Shown: positions 26,440 to 36,790, counted from the first letter of the stretch. The stretch is DNA of 64,000 bases from Candidatus Scatomonas pullistercoris (GCA_018713515.1 DVOO01000003.1:62001-126000), one strand, 5' to 3'. Numbers and translations are program-made. Notes: generated from the sequence alone by a model not told the origin.

Positions 26440-27630
26440 TTACATTCTTTTCACGATTTCATCCAGAATTCTTCCGGCTGTTTCCTCTTTCGTCATTTTC
26501 CCGAGTGAAACTTCCCCATCCCCGGTGATAATCGTTACTACATTGGTATCTCCGGCAAAGCCGGCGCCCTCCACCTTCAGATTGTTGGCCACGATCATAT
26601 CCGCGTTCTTGGCCTGCAGCTTCTTTCTGGAATTTTCCAGAAGGTTTTCCGTTTCCATGGAAAATCCGCACAGAAACTGGTTTCTTCTTTTATGAGCGCC
26701 CAGATACTTCAGGATATCTTCCGTGCGCTCCAGCGCAAGCTCCAGCCCTCCTTCCTTTTTCTTAATTTTTTCTCCGCTTACGGTCCGCGGCCGGTAATCC
26801 GCCACGGCCGCCGCTTTTATGATAATGTCCTGCTCCGGCGCCCGCCGCGTCACCTCCCGGAACATATCCTCCGCGCTGACGACCGGGATCAGCCGGACAC
26901 CGGCCGGGGGCTCAAGCGCCACAGGACCGCTGACCAGCGTCACGTCGGCGCCTCTTCTGGCGCCCGCCGCGGCCAGGGCATATCCCATCTTTCCGCTGGA
27001 ATGGTTTGTGATAAAGCGGACCGGATCCACCGCTTCCCGGGTCGGCCCCGCCGTCACCAGCATCCTCTTTCCCGCCAGATCCTTCCTGCAGGCCAGGCGC
27101 AGCAGAATCACCTGCAGCAGATAATCCGGCTCCGGCATCTTGCCGGCCCCCGTGTCCCCGCAGGCCAGATACCCTTCTTCCGGCTCCAGAATCTCGCACC
27201 CATACCCGGCAAGCTTCCGAAGATTGTCCTGCAGAACAGGATTCTCGTACATTCTCGTGTTCATGGCCGGCGCCAGCAGCTTCCCGCAGGTACATGCCAT
27301 GAAGGTCGTCGTCAGCATATCATCCGCTATCCCATTGGCCAGCTTGCCGATTACATCCGCGCTGGCCGGGGCCACCAGAAAAAGGTCCGCTCTCTTGGCC
27401 AGAGACACATGCTCCACCTGAAACTCAAAATTCCTGTCAAAGGTATCCACCAGGCACTTGTTTCCTGTCAGGGTTTCAAAAGTAATGGGATTGATAAAAT
27501 ATTCGGCATTGCGCGTCATCAGCACGTGAACATCCGCATGCTGCTTCTTCAGCGCGCTGGCCAGATATGCCGCCTTGTATGCCGCAATGCTCCCCGTCAC
27601 TCCCAGCAGGACCGTTTTTCCCTTCAGCAC
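26440..27630 (-). CDS. coaBC: Bifunctional phosphopantothenoylcysteine decarboxylase/synthetase
   Basis: 396 residues. The flavin-binding CoaC half (1-185) has GVTGSIAAYKAAYLASAL, EHVSLAKRADLFLVAPASAD (His about 74) and MNTRMYENPVLQ. The CoaB half (about 190-396) has VTAGPTREAVDPVRFITN and NHSSGKMGYALA, then KKEGGLELALERTEDIL. The protein joins cysteine to phosphopantothenate and decarboxylates the product. It overlaps maf by seven bases and precedes the PanT-like and coaX genes, making it part of the coenzyme A group. Confidence 0.95.
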   Translation of the reverse strand: MLKGKTVLLGVTGSIAAYKAAYLASALKKQHADVHVLMTRNAEYFINPITFETLTGNKCLVDTFDRNFEFQVEHVSLAKRADLFLVAPASADVIGKLANGIADDMLTTTFMACTCGKLLAPAMNTRMYENPVLQDNLRKLAGYGCEILEPEEGYLACGDTGAGKMPEPDYLLQVILLRLACRKDLAGKRMLVTAGPTREAVDPVRFITNHSSGKMGYALAAAGARRGADVTLVSGPVALEPPAGVRLIPVVSAEDMFREVTRRAPEQDIIIKAAAVADYRPRTVSGEKIKKKEGGLELALERTEDILKYLGAHKRRNQFLCGFSMETENLLENSRKKLQAKNADMIVANNLKVEGAGFAGDTNVVTIITGDGEVSLGKMTKEETAGRILDEIVKRM

Positions 27631-28217
27631 AGGCGCAGCGCCTCCTCTCCAAACATATTCTTCATTTCCTGGTAAACCCGCGCCACCGGCAGGCCTACCA
27701 CATTATTGTAATCTCCGTCAATTTTCCGCACAAACCTGGCAAATTTTCCCTGGATGCCGTAAGCGCCCGCCTTATCCATGGGTTCTCCGGAACGCACGTA
27801 GGCTTCCAGTTCCTCTTCCGTCAGCGCATACAGGGAAACGTGGGTTTCCTCAAAAAATGTTTTCTGCCGCAGCAGCGCTCCCTCTGCCGTCTCCGCCAGT
27901 GTCACCCCCGTCAGCACCCGGTGTTCCCGTCCGGAAAGCATACGCAGCATTTCCCTGGCTCTCTCTTCTGTTCCAGGCTTTCCAAGCACCGCGTTTTCCA
28001 GGGCCACCACCGTGTCGGCTCCCAGCACCAGGCAATGCTCCCGGAGCCTTCCCGCCGCCGCCAGGGCCTTTCTGCGGGAGAGCTCCTCCACCAGCCTGTC
28101 CGGTAAAGTTTCGTCCATAGTTTCATCGGCCTCACTGGGAAAGACCTCAAAAGGCAGCTCGATCTGCCTCAGGAGTTCTCGCCTTCTCGGTGAAGCCGAT
28201 GCAAGTATCCATCTCAT
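27624..28217 (-). CDS. maf: Maf-family nucleotide pyrophosphatase
   Basis: 197 residues. WILASASPRRRELLRQI at the start is the family signature, and VLGADTVVALENAVLGKPGT (about 66-85) holds the catalytic Asp-Thr region. Maf proteins hydrolyse dTTP, UTP or modified nucleotides and overexpression blocks septation. EPMDKAGAYGIQGKFARF is the second conserved stretch. The gene lies directly downstream of rnpB and overlaps coaBC. Confidence 0.92.
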   Translation of the reverse strand: MRWILASASPRRRELLRQIELPFEVFPSEADETMDETLPDRLVEELSRRKALAAAGRLREHCLVLGADTVVALENAVLGKPGTEERAREMLRMLSGREHRVLTGVTLAETAEGALLRQKTFFEETHVSLYALTEEELEAYVRSGEPMDKAGAYGIQGKFARFVRKIDGDYNNVVGLPVARVYQEMKNMFGEEALRLC

Positions 28218-28235
28218 ATTCCGTTTCCTCTCATC

Positions 28236-28591
28236 TGATCTGCGAGCAGAGCGATAAGCCGGGTTATGTCGTGTGCGGCCATCTATCTAGGGCTGCCGTT
28301 ACCGGCAGCCTCAAGCAACCTACCTGAGAGCGTGACGGGCAGTCACATAGCTCTGCATTTGGTCTTGCTCCGGATGGGGTTTACATATGCCTGTTCTGTT
28401 ACCAGCACAGCGGTAGTCTCTTGCACTGCCTTTCCACCCTTACCCGCAGAGAGCGGGCGGTTTATTTCTGTTGCACTGTCCCTGGAGTCGCCTCCGCCGG
28501 ACGTTATCCGGCATCCTGCCCTGTGGAGCCCGGACTTTCCTCGCCTGGCCCCTTTCGGTCCTGCCAGCCGCGGCCGCATACTCTGCTCGCA
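28236..28591 (-). ncRNA. rnpB: RNase P RNA
   Basis: The catalytic RNA of RNase P, which trims tRNA 5' ends. The conserved core GAGGAAAGTCCGGGCTCC occurs on the minus strand near the 5' end, and AGGTAGGTTGCTTGAGG-like and CATAACCCGGCTTATCG-type 3' strings near the other end. The ten-base P1 helix is visible: GCGAGCAGAG (28581-28590) with CTCTGCTCGC (28242-28251). ACAGAAATA and GTAAGGGTGGAAAGG are further conserved core elements. The ends are set by P1 and by the promoter. Confidence 0.95.
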
Positions 28592-28597
28592 CTGTTC

Positions 28598-28627
28598 ACT
28601 ATACCATGTTTCGCCTCTGTTCGTCAA
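28598..28627 (-). promoter_or_regulatory. Promoter of rnpB
   Basis: Minus-strand TTGACG (28622-28627) and TATAGT (28598-28603) are 18 bases apart. Initiation seven bases further on places the RNA start at about 28591, which agrees with the base of helix P1. Confidence 0.85.
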
Positions 28628-28635
28628 TCCGCCTC

Positions 28636-30294
28636 TCAGAAGCAGCTTCCTCCAATAAACTCCCGGAGGATAGAATTCTGGGGAACCGTGTCCGAGGGCA
28701 TGCCGATAAAATAATCCAGAAATTTCAGAAGTCTCCGCGCCTCCGGATATTCCGGCGCGTCCTCCGGCACCTGAAACAGAACCGGTTCCGCGTACAGCTT
28801 CAAAACGGCAAATTCGTAGATCAGGGCAGAGTTAAACAGGGCATCCGCCTGATCCTGGAAGGGAAAGATATACTTCTGTTCTCCCCTCCGCACCGAGGGC
28901 CACATGGCAATGGTCTCCCGGGCAGAGGTGCTTCTTGTCAGATAATCCCGGACAATCCGGCGGATCAGGCGTCCGTCTGTGGTGGGAATCCGGTTGTGCT
29001 CATCTATGTTCAGCTGGGTCAGCGCGCTGATATAGATCTTGAACTTGCTCCCGGCAGGCAGCATAAAGCTCAGCTGATCATTCAGGCCGTGTATTCCCTC
29101 CAGAATCAGAATATCCCCCGGCCCCAGTTTCAGATAGTCTCCGCGAAACTCCCGCCTTTTCGTGTGAAAATTAAAGCAGGGAAGTTCTACCCGCTTTCCC
29201 TTAAGCAGAGACTCCATCTGCTGCTGAAACAGGGCAATATCCAGGGCTTCCACGCATTCAAAATCATAATTTCCATTTTCGTCCCTGGGGGAATCCGCGC
29301 GGTTCAGGTAATAATTATCGAGACTGACCGTATGCGGACGCAGGCCTCTCGCCGTCAGCTGGATAGCCAGACGTCGGGAAAAAGTGGTTTTTCCGGAGGA
29401 GGAGGGGCCGGCAATCATCACGAATTTTGTTTCCGGGCGCCCGGCGATCTCCGAAGCGATCTCCGAGATCCGGCTTTCCTGCAGCGCTTCCGCCACCAGC
29501 ATCATGCGGCCGTTTTCTCCCCGGCTGATGCATGCGTTCAGATCACCCACCCCGTCAATTTCCATCTGTTCTCCCCAACGCTCGGATTCCTGCTGAATCC
29601 GGAACACCTTCTCCGAGGGAAGGAAGGGCGGGACCATCTCCGGCTGATCCATCTCCGGCAGAAGAAGCACAAAACCCTCATCATACAGACAGAGATCAAA
29701 GTATTTCAGATATGACGTATTCCAGACCATATAGCCGTAAAAGTAGTCTTCATAATCTTCCAGCCGGTAGAGATTCACCCTGGAAACCCTGCGGAACCGG
29801 AAAAGTTTTTCTTTATCTTCCATCCCCCAGGCGGCAAAAAGCTTTCTGGCCTCCGCCGTATTCACACTGCGCTTCTGAATGGGGAGCGCGCGTCCTGACA
29901 GTTCCTGCATGCACGCCTTCACTCTGTCCAAAAATTCCTGATCCAGCTTCTGTTCTCCCCGGATCGTGAAATAATAGCCGCAGCCCACCGAATAATGCAG
30001 CACGGCCTTTTCCACCCTCCTTCCGGCTGTCCGGCGCACCGCGTCCAGCAGCAGCAGAATCATGCTGCGCCTGTAAGTGTGAAAGCCCAAAGGCTGACCC
30101 GTGGTGATCAGCTGCAGTGCACAGTCCCGCTCCAGCTCCTTGTGAAGCTCCCGGATTCTGCCGTCCGCGCTGACCAGCACCACCGGATATCCGTCGGGCG
30201 ACGGAAAATCCTTCACGATCTCTCCGTATTTTGTCCCGGCCGGGTAACTGGCCCGCTTCCCAGCAGCCTCAACCTGAAAATACGCTTTTTCCAT
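28636..30294 (-). CDS. Nucleoside (uridine) kinase-like protein with threonyl-tRNA-synthetase-like N-terminus
   Basis: 552 residues. The C-terminal half is a uridine kinase-type P-loop NTPase with MIAGPSSSGKTTFSRRLAI (about 294-312) and DILILEGIHGLND (about 392-404). The N-terminal 200 residues resemble the TGS and second additional domains of threonyl-tRNA synthetase (YPAGTKYGEIVKDF; then VLHYSVGCGYYF). This two-part architecture is common in Clostridia and its physiological substrate is not well established; nucleoside phosphorylation is the inference. It ends the dgt-dnaG-rpoD transcript, 13 bases after nif3. Confidence 0.85.
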   Translation of the reverse strand: MEKAYFQVEAAGKRASYPAGTKYGEIVKDFPSPDGYPVVLVSADGRIRELHKELERDCALQLITTGQPLGFHTYRRSMILLLLDAVRRTAGRRVEKAVLHYSVGCGYYFTIRGEQKLDQEFLDRVKACMQELSGRALPIQKRSVNTAEARKLFAAWGMEDKEKLFRFRRVSRVNLYRLEDYEDYFYGYMVWNTSYLKYFDLCLYDEGFVLLLPEMDQPEMVPPFLPSEKVFRIQQESERWGEQMEIDGVGDLNACISRGENGRMMLVAEALQESRISEIASEIAGRPETKFVMIAGPSSSGKTTFSRRLAIQLTARGLRPHTVSLDNYYLNRADSPRDENGNYDFECVEALDIALFQQQMESLLKGKRVELPCFNFHTKRREFRGDYLKLGPGDILILEGIHGLNDQLSFMLPAGSKFKIYISALTQLNIDEHNRIPTTDGRLIRRIVRDYLTRSTSARETIAMWPSVRRGEQKYIFPFQDQADALFNSALIYEFAVLKLYAEPVLFQVPEDAPEYPEARRLLKFLDYFIGMPSDTVPQNSILREFIGGSCF

Positions 30295-30307
30295 CCGCTG
30301 TCCTCCT

Positions 30308-31090
30308 TTATATCACTGAAAAAGGCTGGCGGATCTCCATCCCCTTCACCTGGCAGCCGGGCAGAAGGTTCGTCAGCTTCTGCGCCATATAGGGTATGAA
30401 AACGGATTCTGTGCCGTAATGGCCAGCATCCAGAATAAGCAGTCCCTGGGCTGCCGCGTCGATGGCCGTATGGTAATCAATATCCCCGGTAATCAGCACT
30501 TCCGCTCCGGCTCTTACCGCATCCGCCACCACGCTTTTCCCGGAACCTCCGCTGACGGCTGCTCTGCGTACGACCTGTTTCTCGTTCCCGTAGCAGCGCA
30601 GCGCCGGCAGGCCCATGGCCTTCTTAACCAGCCCGGACAACTCCCCGAGACGCATCGGCCGGGGCAGTTCTCCCACGCGGCCGATTCCCTCCGGACAGCC
30701 ATCCCGCTCCCCGGTTACCAGAAGCACCTGCGCATTCTGCAGGCCCAGCTGCTGGCTGTTTAGATCCGCCATCCCCCGCACATCAAAATTTGTATGCATG
30801 GCATAGCAGACGATTCCCCGTTCCGCCAGAGTCAGAATCCTTCTCCCGATAAAATTTTCGTCATTGATTTTCCTGATTTCTCCGAAGATCAGAGGATGAT
30901 GGGAAATAATCATATCCGCGCCCCAGGAAACCGCTTCCTGCACCGCCTGGTCCGTAACATCCAGACTGACCAGGAGCTTCCTGACCTCCCGGTCCCGGCG
31001 GCCCACCAGAAGCCCAGGGTTATCCCACTCTTCCGCACAGGACAGGGGATACTCCTCTTCCAGCAATCGTATAATTTCTTCACTTTTCAT
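30308..31090 (-). CDS. Nif3-like dinuclear metal centre protein
   Basis: 260 residues of the NIF3/YqfO family, hexameric proteins with two metals per site. Metal ligands are in MIISHHPLIFG (about 61-71) and later GHYGTESVFI (about 222-231), and the opening IIRLLEEEYPLSCAEEWDNPG is typical. The function is unsettled; GTP cyclohydrolase-like activity has been proposed for relatives. It lies directly after trmK with an 11-base overlap, as in many Firmicutes. Confidence 0.9.
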   Translation of the reverse strand: MKSEEIIRLLEEEYPLSCAEEWDNPGLLVGRRDREVRKLLVSLDVTDQAVQEAVSWGADMIISHHPLIFGEIRKINDENFIGRRILTLAERGIVCYAMHTNFDVRGMADLNSQQLGLQNAQVLLVTGERDGCPEGIGRVGELPRPMRLGELSGLVKKAMGLPALRCYGNEKQVVRRAAVSGGSGKSVVADAVRAGAEVLITGDIDYHTAIDAAAQGLLILDAGHYGTESVFIPYMAQKLTNLLPGCQVKGMEIRQPFSVI

Positions 31091-31775
31091 AATATGCCAA
31101 CGCTCTGCGGATCACCCGCAGTTCCTCCTGAATTTCTAAATATCTTTCCCGGCTTCTGTTTTCCCCGCGGGCAGCCAGCGCCTGCAGCAGCTGCCCCAGC
31201 TGTTTCTCTTCCTTTTTCAGAGATTCCAGCAGCACAGGATGGCCTTCCCGCAGCAGGCAGGGCCCATACTTCAGTTCCTCCGTCTCCAGCTCCCGGCCGC
31301 TTCCCGGCACTCCGCGGATAACCGGGTAAAATTTCCCCGCCTCCCGGACCATGTTCTCCCGGACAATCTGAAATCCAAGCCCGGACAGACAGCGGCGGAC
31401 TTCCCCCGCCTCTGACTGAGGTTCCAGCACCAGCTCTTTTACAGAAACCAGAGGGCGCTTCCCCTCCCGGAGAATCCGGCTCATAAGTCTCCCGCCCATT
31501 CCGGCGATCACCACCGTATCCGCTTCCCCCGGCTCCAGAGACGCAAGTCCGTCTGACAGCCGCGTTTGTATGTATGCTTCCAGGCCCCGGGCGGCAATAT
31601 TCTGTCTGGCCGCGGACAGCGGGCCCGGATTTACGTCCAGGGCCAGAGCCGATGGAACAATTTTCTCGGCGCAGAGCCAGATGGCCAGATATCCGTGATC
31701 ACAGCCCACATCTGCCACCCGGTTCCCGGGCGTAACAAATGCGGCCACCGCGCGCATTCTTTCTGACAGCTGCAT
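31080..31775 (-). CDS. trmK: tRNA (adenine-22-N1)-methyltransferase
   Basis: 231 residues with an N-terminal Rossmann methyltransferase domain and a C-terminal coiled-coil. The AdoMet loop is NRVADVGCDHGYLAIWL (about 18-34), followed by ALDVNPGPL and the catalytic-region VVIAGMGGRLMSRIL (about 92-106). It methylates A22 of tRNAs such as tRNA-Ser. The position after rpoD and before nif3 is the family's usual context and supports the assignment. Confidence 0.93.
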   Translation of the reverse strand: MQLSERMRAVAAFVTPGNRVADVGCDHGYLAIWLCAEKIVPSALALDVNPGPLSAARQNIAARGLEAYIQTRLSDGLASLEPGEADTVVIAGMGGRLMSRILREGKRPLVSVKELVLEPQSEAGEVRRCLSGLGFQIVRENMVREAGKFYPVIRGVPGSGRELETEELKYGPCLLREGHPVLLESLKKEEKQLGQLLQALAARGENRSRERYLEIQEELRVIRRALAYYEK

Positions 31776-31781
31776 AGGCGC

Positions 31782-32924
31782 TTAATCCAGATAATCTTTC
31801 AGCTTCCGGCTCCGGCTGGGATGGCGCAGCTTCCGCAGCGCCTTGGCCTCAATCTGACGGATCCGCTCTCTGGTAACGTTAAATTCCTTTCCTACCTCCT
31901 CCAGCGTGCGGGCCCGGCCGTCATCCAGGCCAAAGCGGAGACGCAGAACCTTCTGCTCCCTGTCCGTCAGAGTGCTGAGAACATCTTCCAGCTGCTCCTT
32001 CAGCATGGTGAAGGCCGCCGCGTCTGCGGGCACGGGAACATTATCGTCCTGGATAAAATCTCCCAGATGGCTGTCTTCCTCCTCGCCGATGGGCGTTTCC
32101 AGCGACACCGGCTCCTGGGAAATCTTCAGGATCTCCCGGACGCGCTCCACCGACATGTTCATTTCCTCGGCGATCTCCTCCGGTGAGGGTTCCCTGCCCA
32201 GCTCCTGCAGCAGCTGCCTGGAAACACGGATCAGTTTATTGATAGTTTCCACCATATGCACCGGAATCCGGATGGTCCGCGCCTGGTCCGCGATGGCTCG
32301 GGTGATGGCCTGGCGGATCCACCAGGTGGCATAGGTGGAAAACTTGTATCCTTTGCGGTAGTCAAATTTTTCCACCGCCTTAATCAGCCCCAGATTTCCC
32401 TCCTGAATCAGATCCAGGAACAGCATGCCCCGGCCCACATACCGCTTGGCAATGGAAACCACCAGGCGCAGATTTGCCTCGGCCAGCCGTTTCTTGGCGC
32501 TCTCATCTCCCTGTTCCATGCGCTGGGCCAGCTCTATCTCCTCCTCCGCGGACAGAAGGGGAACCTTTCCGATTTCTTTCAGGTACATACGGACAGGATC
32601 CTCTATGCTGATACCTTCCGGCACTGACAGGTCCAGATTCTCCATATCCACTTCTTCTTCATCTTCCAGATTTATATCATCATCGCTGAGAAGTAGCAGC
32701 GAATCCACATCCGACTCATTTTCCGAAATTCTCAGGACATCGACTCCATGGCCCTCCAGATACTGATAAACCTTCTCCATCTGCTGGTCCGTCAGGGGCA
32801 TATCCTGAAAATAATCCTTTACCTCCTGGTTTTCCAGCACATTTTTTTTCTTTTTTGCCAGTTCTACCAGCCCTTTCAGTTTTTCCATGAATTTTTCTCT
32901 ATCCATCTCCATAGATTTGTCCAT
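31782..32924 (-). CDS. rpoD: Primary sigma factor SigA/RpoD
   Basis: 380 residues, the Firmicute SigA length. Region 1.1 is at the N-terminus (1-80). Region 1.2 to 2 includes [51 protein letters not shown] and [15 protein letters not shown], which recognise the -10 box and open DNA. Region 4 near the end has [20 protein letters not shown], for -35 recognition, and the protein closes on [14 protein letters not shown]. The many TTGACA/TATAAT promoters seen in the window match this factor. It follows dnaG by 50 bases. Confidence 0.98.
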   Translation of the reverse strand: MDKSMEMDREKFMEKLKGLVELAKKKKNVLENQEVKDYFQDMPLTDQQMEKVYQYLEGHGVDVLRISENESDVDSLLLLSDDDINLEDEEEVDMENLDLSVPEGISIEDPVRMYLKEIGKVPLLSAEEEIELAQRMEQGDESAKKRLAEANLRLVVSIAKRYVGRGMLFLDLIQEGNLGLIKAVEKFDYRKGYKFSTYATWWIRQAITRAIADQARTIRIPVHMVETINKLIRVSRQLLQELGREPSPEEIAEEMNMSVERVREILKISQEPVSLETPIGEEEDSHLGDFIQDDNVPVPADAAAFTMLKEQLEDVLSTLTDREQKVLRLRFGLDDGRARTLEEVGKEFNVTRERIRQIEAKALRKLRHPSRSRKLKDYLD

Positions 32925-32974
32925 CCTTTCATTGTCTATGTGTATTTTATCCCTGTGTACTGTCCGGTAAACTT

Positions 32975-34759
32975 CTACCGGGGCAGAATATCCGCCGGCA
33001 GACCGGTCTCCCGCAGTGTTTCCAGCTGCTTCTTTTCCTCCATCAGCCTCTGCAGGCCCTGCATGTCCTCCGGGGACAGATGGGAAATCCGGTAATTCAG
33101 GCTGCTCTCCTTCATATTGCAGATAACATCCTCCAGCGCTTTTCTCTGTTCCTCTCTGTTTTCCAGGGACAATTTCGTATTAAAGAGCTCGGCCACCTGG
33201 CTCTGCTGACTCCCATCCTCAAACCGGCTGATAATGCGCGCAGGGTTTACCTCTCCCTCCCGGTACTGTTCCTCCACCATTTCCGCTACTTTCCGGAAAA
33301 GAGGCGTCACAAAATCCCGGCTGGTGATGCAGCGGGACAGTCCCGGAAGGATCTCCGGATAACTGGTCATCCAGGTGAGCATCAGCTTCTGGGCTTTCTG
33401 AATCCCGTCTTCCTTTTCCTTCTTTCCCTCAGGCGGACCCGCAGGCTTTTCCCGGGGTTCCGCCCCGATCCCCTTCAGGGCCAGACGGTTTACCAGCTTC
33501 CGCAGAGCCCCGGTTTCGATTCCGTAGGTTCTGGATACAGCCTCCAGATAGCTGTTCCTCTCTATCTCGTCCTCGAATTCCAGCAGTCTGGACGCAGCCG
33601 CGTGGAAAAAGTCACTTTTCCCCTGGGGATCGCTCATATTGTACTTCTGCTGCAGGATCCGTATCTCATACAGAAAGCTGTTCTCTGCTTCCTGAAGCCG
33701 CTCCTCAAAGGCCTCTGTTCCCTCCGCCTGAATGAATTCATCCGGATCCTTATGGGGCTTCAGATTCACAACACGGGTGGAGAGGCCCGCTCCGCGCAGC
33801 ATGGGGATGGCGCGCAGCGCAGCCCTGACTCCTGCCTCATCGCTGTCGTAAATAACCAGCACTTCCTCCGTATACCGCTTCAGGAGACTTGCCTGCTGGG
33901 ACGTAAGCGCCGTTCCCAGAGAAGCTACCGCATTGGTGAATCCTGCCTGATGCATGGAAATCACATCCATGTATCCCTCACAGATAATCAGATTTTTTCT
34001 TCTGGAGCTGCGCGCCGCGTGAAGGCCGTACAGGTTCCGGCTTTTGTCAAAAATCAATGTCTCCGGTGAATTCAGATATTTGGGCTTTGCGTCTCCCATG
34101 ACCCGTCCGCCGAACCCGATCACCCGGCTGTTGGCATCCATGATGGGATAAATGACCCGGTTCCAGAATTTATCGTAAATGCCCCGCTTTTCATCCATAT
34201 TAAAAAGGCCGGATTCCATCAGAACCTCATCCGTATATTTTTTCTGCTTCAGATAGCGGTAAAGCTGGTTATGAAACCGGTCCGAATAGCCCAGGCCAAA
34301 TTTCCGGATCGTCTCATCACTTAACCCCCGGCCCTTCAGATATTCCATCGCCCGGGTCCCCTCCGGAGACCGCAGCTTTACATAAAAATATTTGGCCGCT
34401 TCTTTATTGATTTCCAGCAGCAGAGCCCTTCGGTCCGCCTGTTCTCTGGCTTCCTTTGTGTATACAGGCTCCGGCAGAGCAACGCCTGCCCGGTCGGCCA
34501 GAAATTTCAGTGCTTCCTGAAACGTATAATTTTCATACTCCATCAGAAAGGTAAATACATTACCCCCCGCCCCGCAGCCAAAGCAGTAATACATCTGCTT
34601 CCCGGGGCTGACTGAAAAGGAAGGGGATTTTTCATTATGAAAAGGGCACAGTCCAAAATAGGAACTTCCTTTCCTCTGCAGCTTTACATAGCCTCCTATC
34701 AGATCTACAATGTCATTTTTTGAGCGGACTTCTTCAATGATATCTTCCGAATACCGCAT
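32975..34759 (-). CDS. dnaG: DNA primase
   Basis: 594 residues. The N-terminal CHC2 zinc ribbon spans about residues 36-66 ([15 protein letters not shown], then [13 protein letters not shown]). The catalytic core has the TOPRIM motifs in [10 protein letters not shown] (about 262-271) and YDSDEAG (about 312-318). The C-terminal domain, which contacts the replicative helicase, is from about 440. It makes RNA primers at the fork. It starts 13 bases after the dgt stop and precedes rpoD, the macromolecular synthesis order typical of Firmicutes. Confidence 0.97.
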   Translation of the reverse strand: MRYSEDIIEEVRSKNDIVDLIGGYVKLQRKGSSYFGLCPFHNEKSPSFSVSPGKQMYYCFGCGAGGNVFTFLMEYENYTFQEALKFLADRAGVALPEPVYTKEAREQADRRALLLEINKEAAKYFYVKLRSPEGTRAMEYLKGRGLSDETIRKFGLGYSDRFHNQLYRYLKQKKYTDEVLMESGLFNMDEKRGIYDKFWNRVIYPIMDANSRVIGFGGRVMGDAKPKYLNSPETLIFDKSRNLYGLHAARSSRRKNLIICEGYMDVISMHQAGFTNAVASLGTALTSQQASLLKRYTEEVLVIYDSDEAGVRAALRAIPMLRGAGLSTRVVNLKPHKDPDEFIQAEGTEAFEERLQEAENSFLYEIRILQQKYNMSDPQGKSDFFHAAASRLLEFEDEIERNSYLEAVSRTYGIETGALRKLVNRLALKGIGAEPREKPAGPPEGKKEKEDGIQKAQKLMLTWMTSYPEILPGLSRCITSRDFVTPLFRKVAEMVEEQYREGEVNPARIISRFEDGSQQSQVAELFNTKLSLENREEQRKALEDVICNMKESSLNYRISHLSPEDMQGLQRLMEEKKQLETLRETGLPADILPR

Positions 34760-34772
34760 ACTTCCTCCCGTC

Positions 34773-35780
34773 TTAATAAACCGCCCACGCTTTGGGCACG
34801 AATATTTCCTGGAATTTATGAATCGAGTACTGATCCGTCATGCCCGATATGTAGTCACAGACCACCCGTTCCTTCTTTTCACCTCTGGCAATCAGCTCCT
34901 GGTATTCCCGCGACAGCTTGTCAGGATTTTTACTGTAATATTCGTACAGTTCCTGCAGCATGCGCTTCGCCTTGATCTCTTCATGCTTTGCCATGGGATT
35001 TGTATATACATTGTCGAACATCAGCTTCCGCAGGGTCATCATCGCCTCGTGTATTTCCTCTGACTGGATAATCTGATCTTTTCCGTAGCTGTTTGCCACA
35101 ATATCATGAATCAGCGTATTCAGCCGCTCTCTGGTGGTTCCTCCCAGCACCACCCGCAGGGTAATGGGAATATCGTCCTCACTGATGATTCCGGCCCGCT
35201 CCGCATCATCCATGTCATGGTGGATATAAGAGATTTTGTCGCAGAGCCGTACAATCTGTCCCTCCAGGGTACTGGGCCGTCCGGCCGTCCGATGGTTCAG
35301 AATCCCGTCCCGGACTTCCCAGGTAAGATTCAGGCCCCGTCCATTCTTCTCCAGTATCTCTACGACCCGGAGGCTCTGCTTATAATGAGCAAATCCCTCC
35401 GGACAGACCTCGTTTAAAGCTGCCTCTCCCGCGTGCCCGAAGGGGGTGTGTCCCAGATCATGGCCCAGGGCGATGGCCTCCACCAGATCCTCATTCAGCT
35501 CCAGCGCCTTTGCTATGGTCCGGGCCGTCTGGGAAACCTCCAGCGTGTGTGTCAGACGGGTGCGGTAGTGATCCCCCTGGGGGGCCAGAAACACCTGCGT
35601 TTTATCCTTCAGGCGGCGGAAGGCCTTGGAATGCAGGATCCGGTCCCTGTCCCGCTGATACACAGTACGGATATCACATTCCGGCTCCGGAACTTCCCGC
35701 CCCCGGGAATTCCTGCTGTGAGAAGCGTAAGGACTCAGATCCTGAAACTCCTTCTCTTCAAAACTTTCCCGTATATTCAT
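34773..35780 (-). CDS. dgt: dGTPase-like deoxynucleotide triphosphohydrolase
   Basis: 335 residues of the HD superfamily, the shorter Dgt type 2. [15 protein letters not shown] (about 51-65) and [16 protein letters not shown] hold the first His, and [16 protein letters not shown] (about 107-122) is the HD core. It hydrolyses dGTP or other dNTPs to nucleoside and triphosphate and thereby may tune the dNTP pool, which fits its position ahead of dnaG. A TATAAT sits about 40 bases upstream but without a good -35 box. Confidence 0.93.
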   Translation of the reverse strand: MNIRESFEEKEFQDLSPYASHSRNSRGREVPEPECDIRTVYQRDRDRILHSKAFRRLKDKTQVFLAPQGDHYRTRLTHTLEVSQTARTIAKALELNEDLVEAIALGHDLGHTPFGHAGEAALNEVCPEGFAHYKQSLRVVEILEKNGRGLNLTWEVRDGILNHRTAGRPSTLEGQIVRLCDKISYIHHDMDDAERAGIISEDDIPITLRVVLGGTTRERLNTLIHDIVANSYGKDQIIQSEEIHEAMMTLRKLMFDNVYTNPMAKHEEIKAKRMLQELYEYYSKNPDKLSREYQELIARGEKKERVVCDYISGMTDQYSIHKFQEIFVPKAWAVY

Positions 35781-35978
35781 TTCTCACCTCCGCACTGTAC
35801 GTATAAAAACATGCTCCTATTTATTATATACGACACACTTTCCGTTTTTCCTTTTTCATTTTTTAAAACCCCCTCCAAATTCTGCACGCGCAGGTACGGC
35901 GGCTGCCGGCCGGGCGGACCGCGCAAAAAAAATCAGCCGGACACAGATGTCTGCGTACGGCTGTATGGATCTGTTTTT
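35781..35978. other. Spacer between carD and dgt
   Basis: A TATAAT-like box lies on the minus strand near 35823-35828 (candidate dgt promoter with a weak -35). A GC-rich inverted segment at about 35888-35924 (GCGC-GGTACGGCGG...) precedes the carD terminator. No open frame is convincing. Confidence 0.4.
35925..35963 (-). terminator. Terminator after carD
   Basis: On the minus strand CAGCCGTACGCAGAC and a partner ending GTCCGGCTG form a stem, followed by eight T. It lies just beyond the carD stop. Confidence 0.85.
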
Positions 35979-36494
35979 CTAAGCTTTTTCCGCATATCCC
36001 TGCAGGCAGGCGGCTATGAAATCTTCCATCTCTGATTTCTGCTTTCCGAGAGCCATGGCCAGCTCACTGTAGAGATATTCCTCCGTTCTCCGAAAATACC
36101 TCTCATCTGTGGCCGTTACCTTCTTGCCCTGTATCAGGCGGCTCCTTCTTCTCCGGCGGAGGGTCTTCAGCATGCTGGCCCACTGCCGGCAGTCCAGGGA
36201 ACGCAGCGCCGCCTTATAGGTTTCTTCCCTCAGTTTTTCCTGGGGCACCGCCAGCTCCGAAAGCTCCGGGAGCTCCTCAATTAATTTCATCGCCTCATTC
36301 TTATTCATGGGTCTCCGCAGAGGAACCTTCTCATTATCTACCGGACAGTAGATTTTCGTGTCCCGCTCCCCCAGCGGAATCAGGATATAATAAAGTTTGT
36401 TCTTGTCCGCTCCTCTCAGTTCCAGGTGGGTCGTCCCGTCCACTTCACAGATTCCTTTTTCTCCATAGACGACCAGTTCACCCTTTTCCAGCAT
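35979..36494 (-). CDS. CarD-family transcriptional regulator
   Basis: 171 residues. The N-terminal RNA-polymerase-interacting Tudor-like domain opens with FEKGELVVYGEKGICEVDG-like sequence (LEKGELVVYGEKGICEV) and includes YYILIPLGERDTKIYCPVDN; it resembles CarD/CdnL and the matching domain of Mfd. The C-terminal helical part (about 75-171) would contact DNA near the -10 region. CarD proteins stabilise open complexes, often at rRNA promoters. The gene stands alone with its own promoter and terminator. Confidence 0.9.
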   Translation of the reverse strand: MLEKGELVVYGEKGICEVDGTTHLELRGADKNKLYYILIPLGERDTKIYCPVDNEKVPLRRPMNKNEAMKLIEELPELSELAVPQEKLREETYKAALRSLDCRQWASMLKTLRRRRRSRLIQGKKVTATDERYFRRTEEYLYSELAMALGKQKSEMEDFIAACLQGYAEKA

Positions 36495-36641
36495 GACGCC
36501 TCCTCCTTTCCCGGTTTTAACTTTAAGAAACGTGTCCCTGTATTCGGACGAAAAAGAAGATGCGAAGCTGCCCGCTTTCCGTCAGTGCAAACAGCTCCTC
36601 ATCTTCCATTACATCGGGGGTCCGATGCCTAACTTAATTTA

Positions 36642-36670
36642 ATTATACCCCAAAATTTCCCATTTAGTAA
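36642..36670 (-). promoter_or_regulatory. Probable promoter of carD
   Basis: Minus-strand TTACTA (36665-36670) and perfect TATAAT (36642-36647) with a 17-base spacer. The transcript would have a leader of about 140 bases. The -35 matches four of six. Confidence 0.55.
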
Positions 36671-36761
36671 GTATTTTTTCTAATGTATGAATCCCTATTT
36701 TCTCCCTTCTGATGACCAGTCACTGCAGTTGTGTAAATAAAAATATGCAAACCCCGGGGAC

Positions 36762-36790
36762 TTGCACATTTTTACGGGTTATTATATACT
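36762..36790 (+). promoter_or_regulatory. Possible promoter of the hicB-like gene
   Basis: Plus-strand TTGCAC (36762-36767) and TATACT (36785-36790), spaced by 17 bases, 30 bases before the start codon. The -35 box is weak. Confidence 0.5.
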
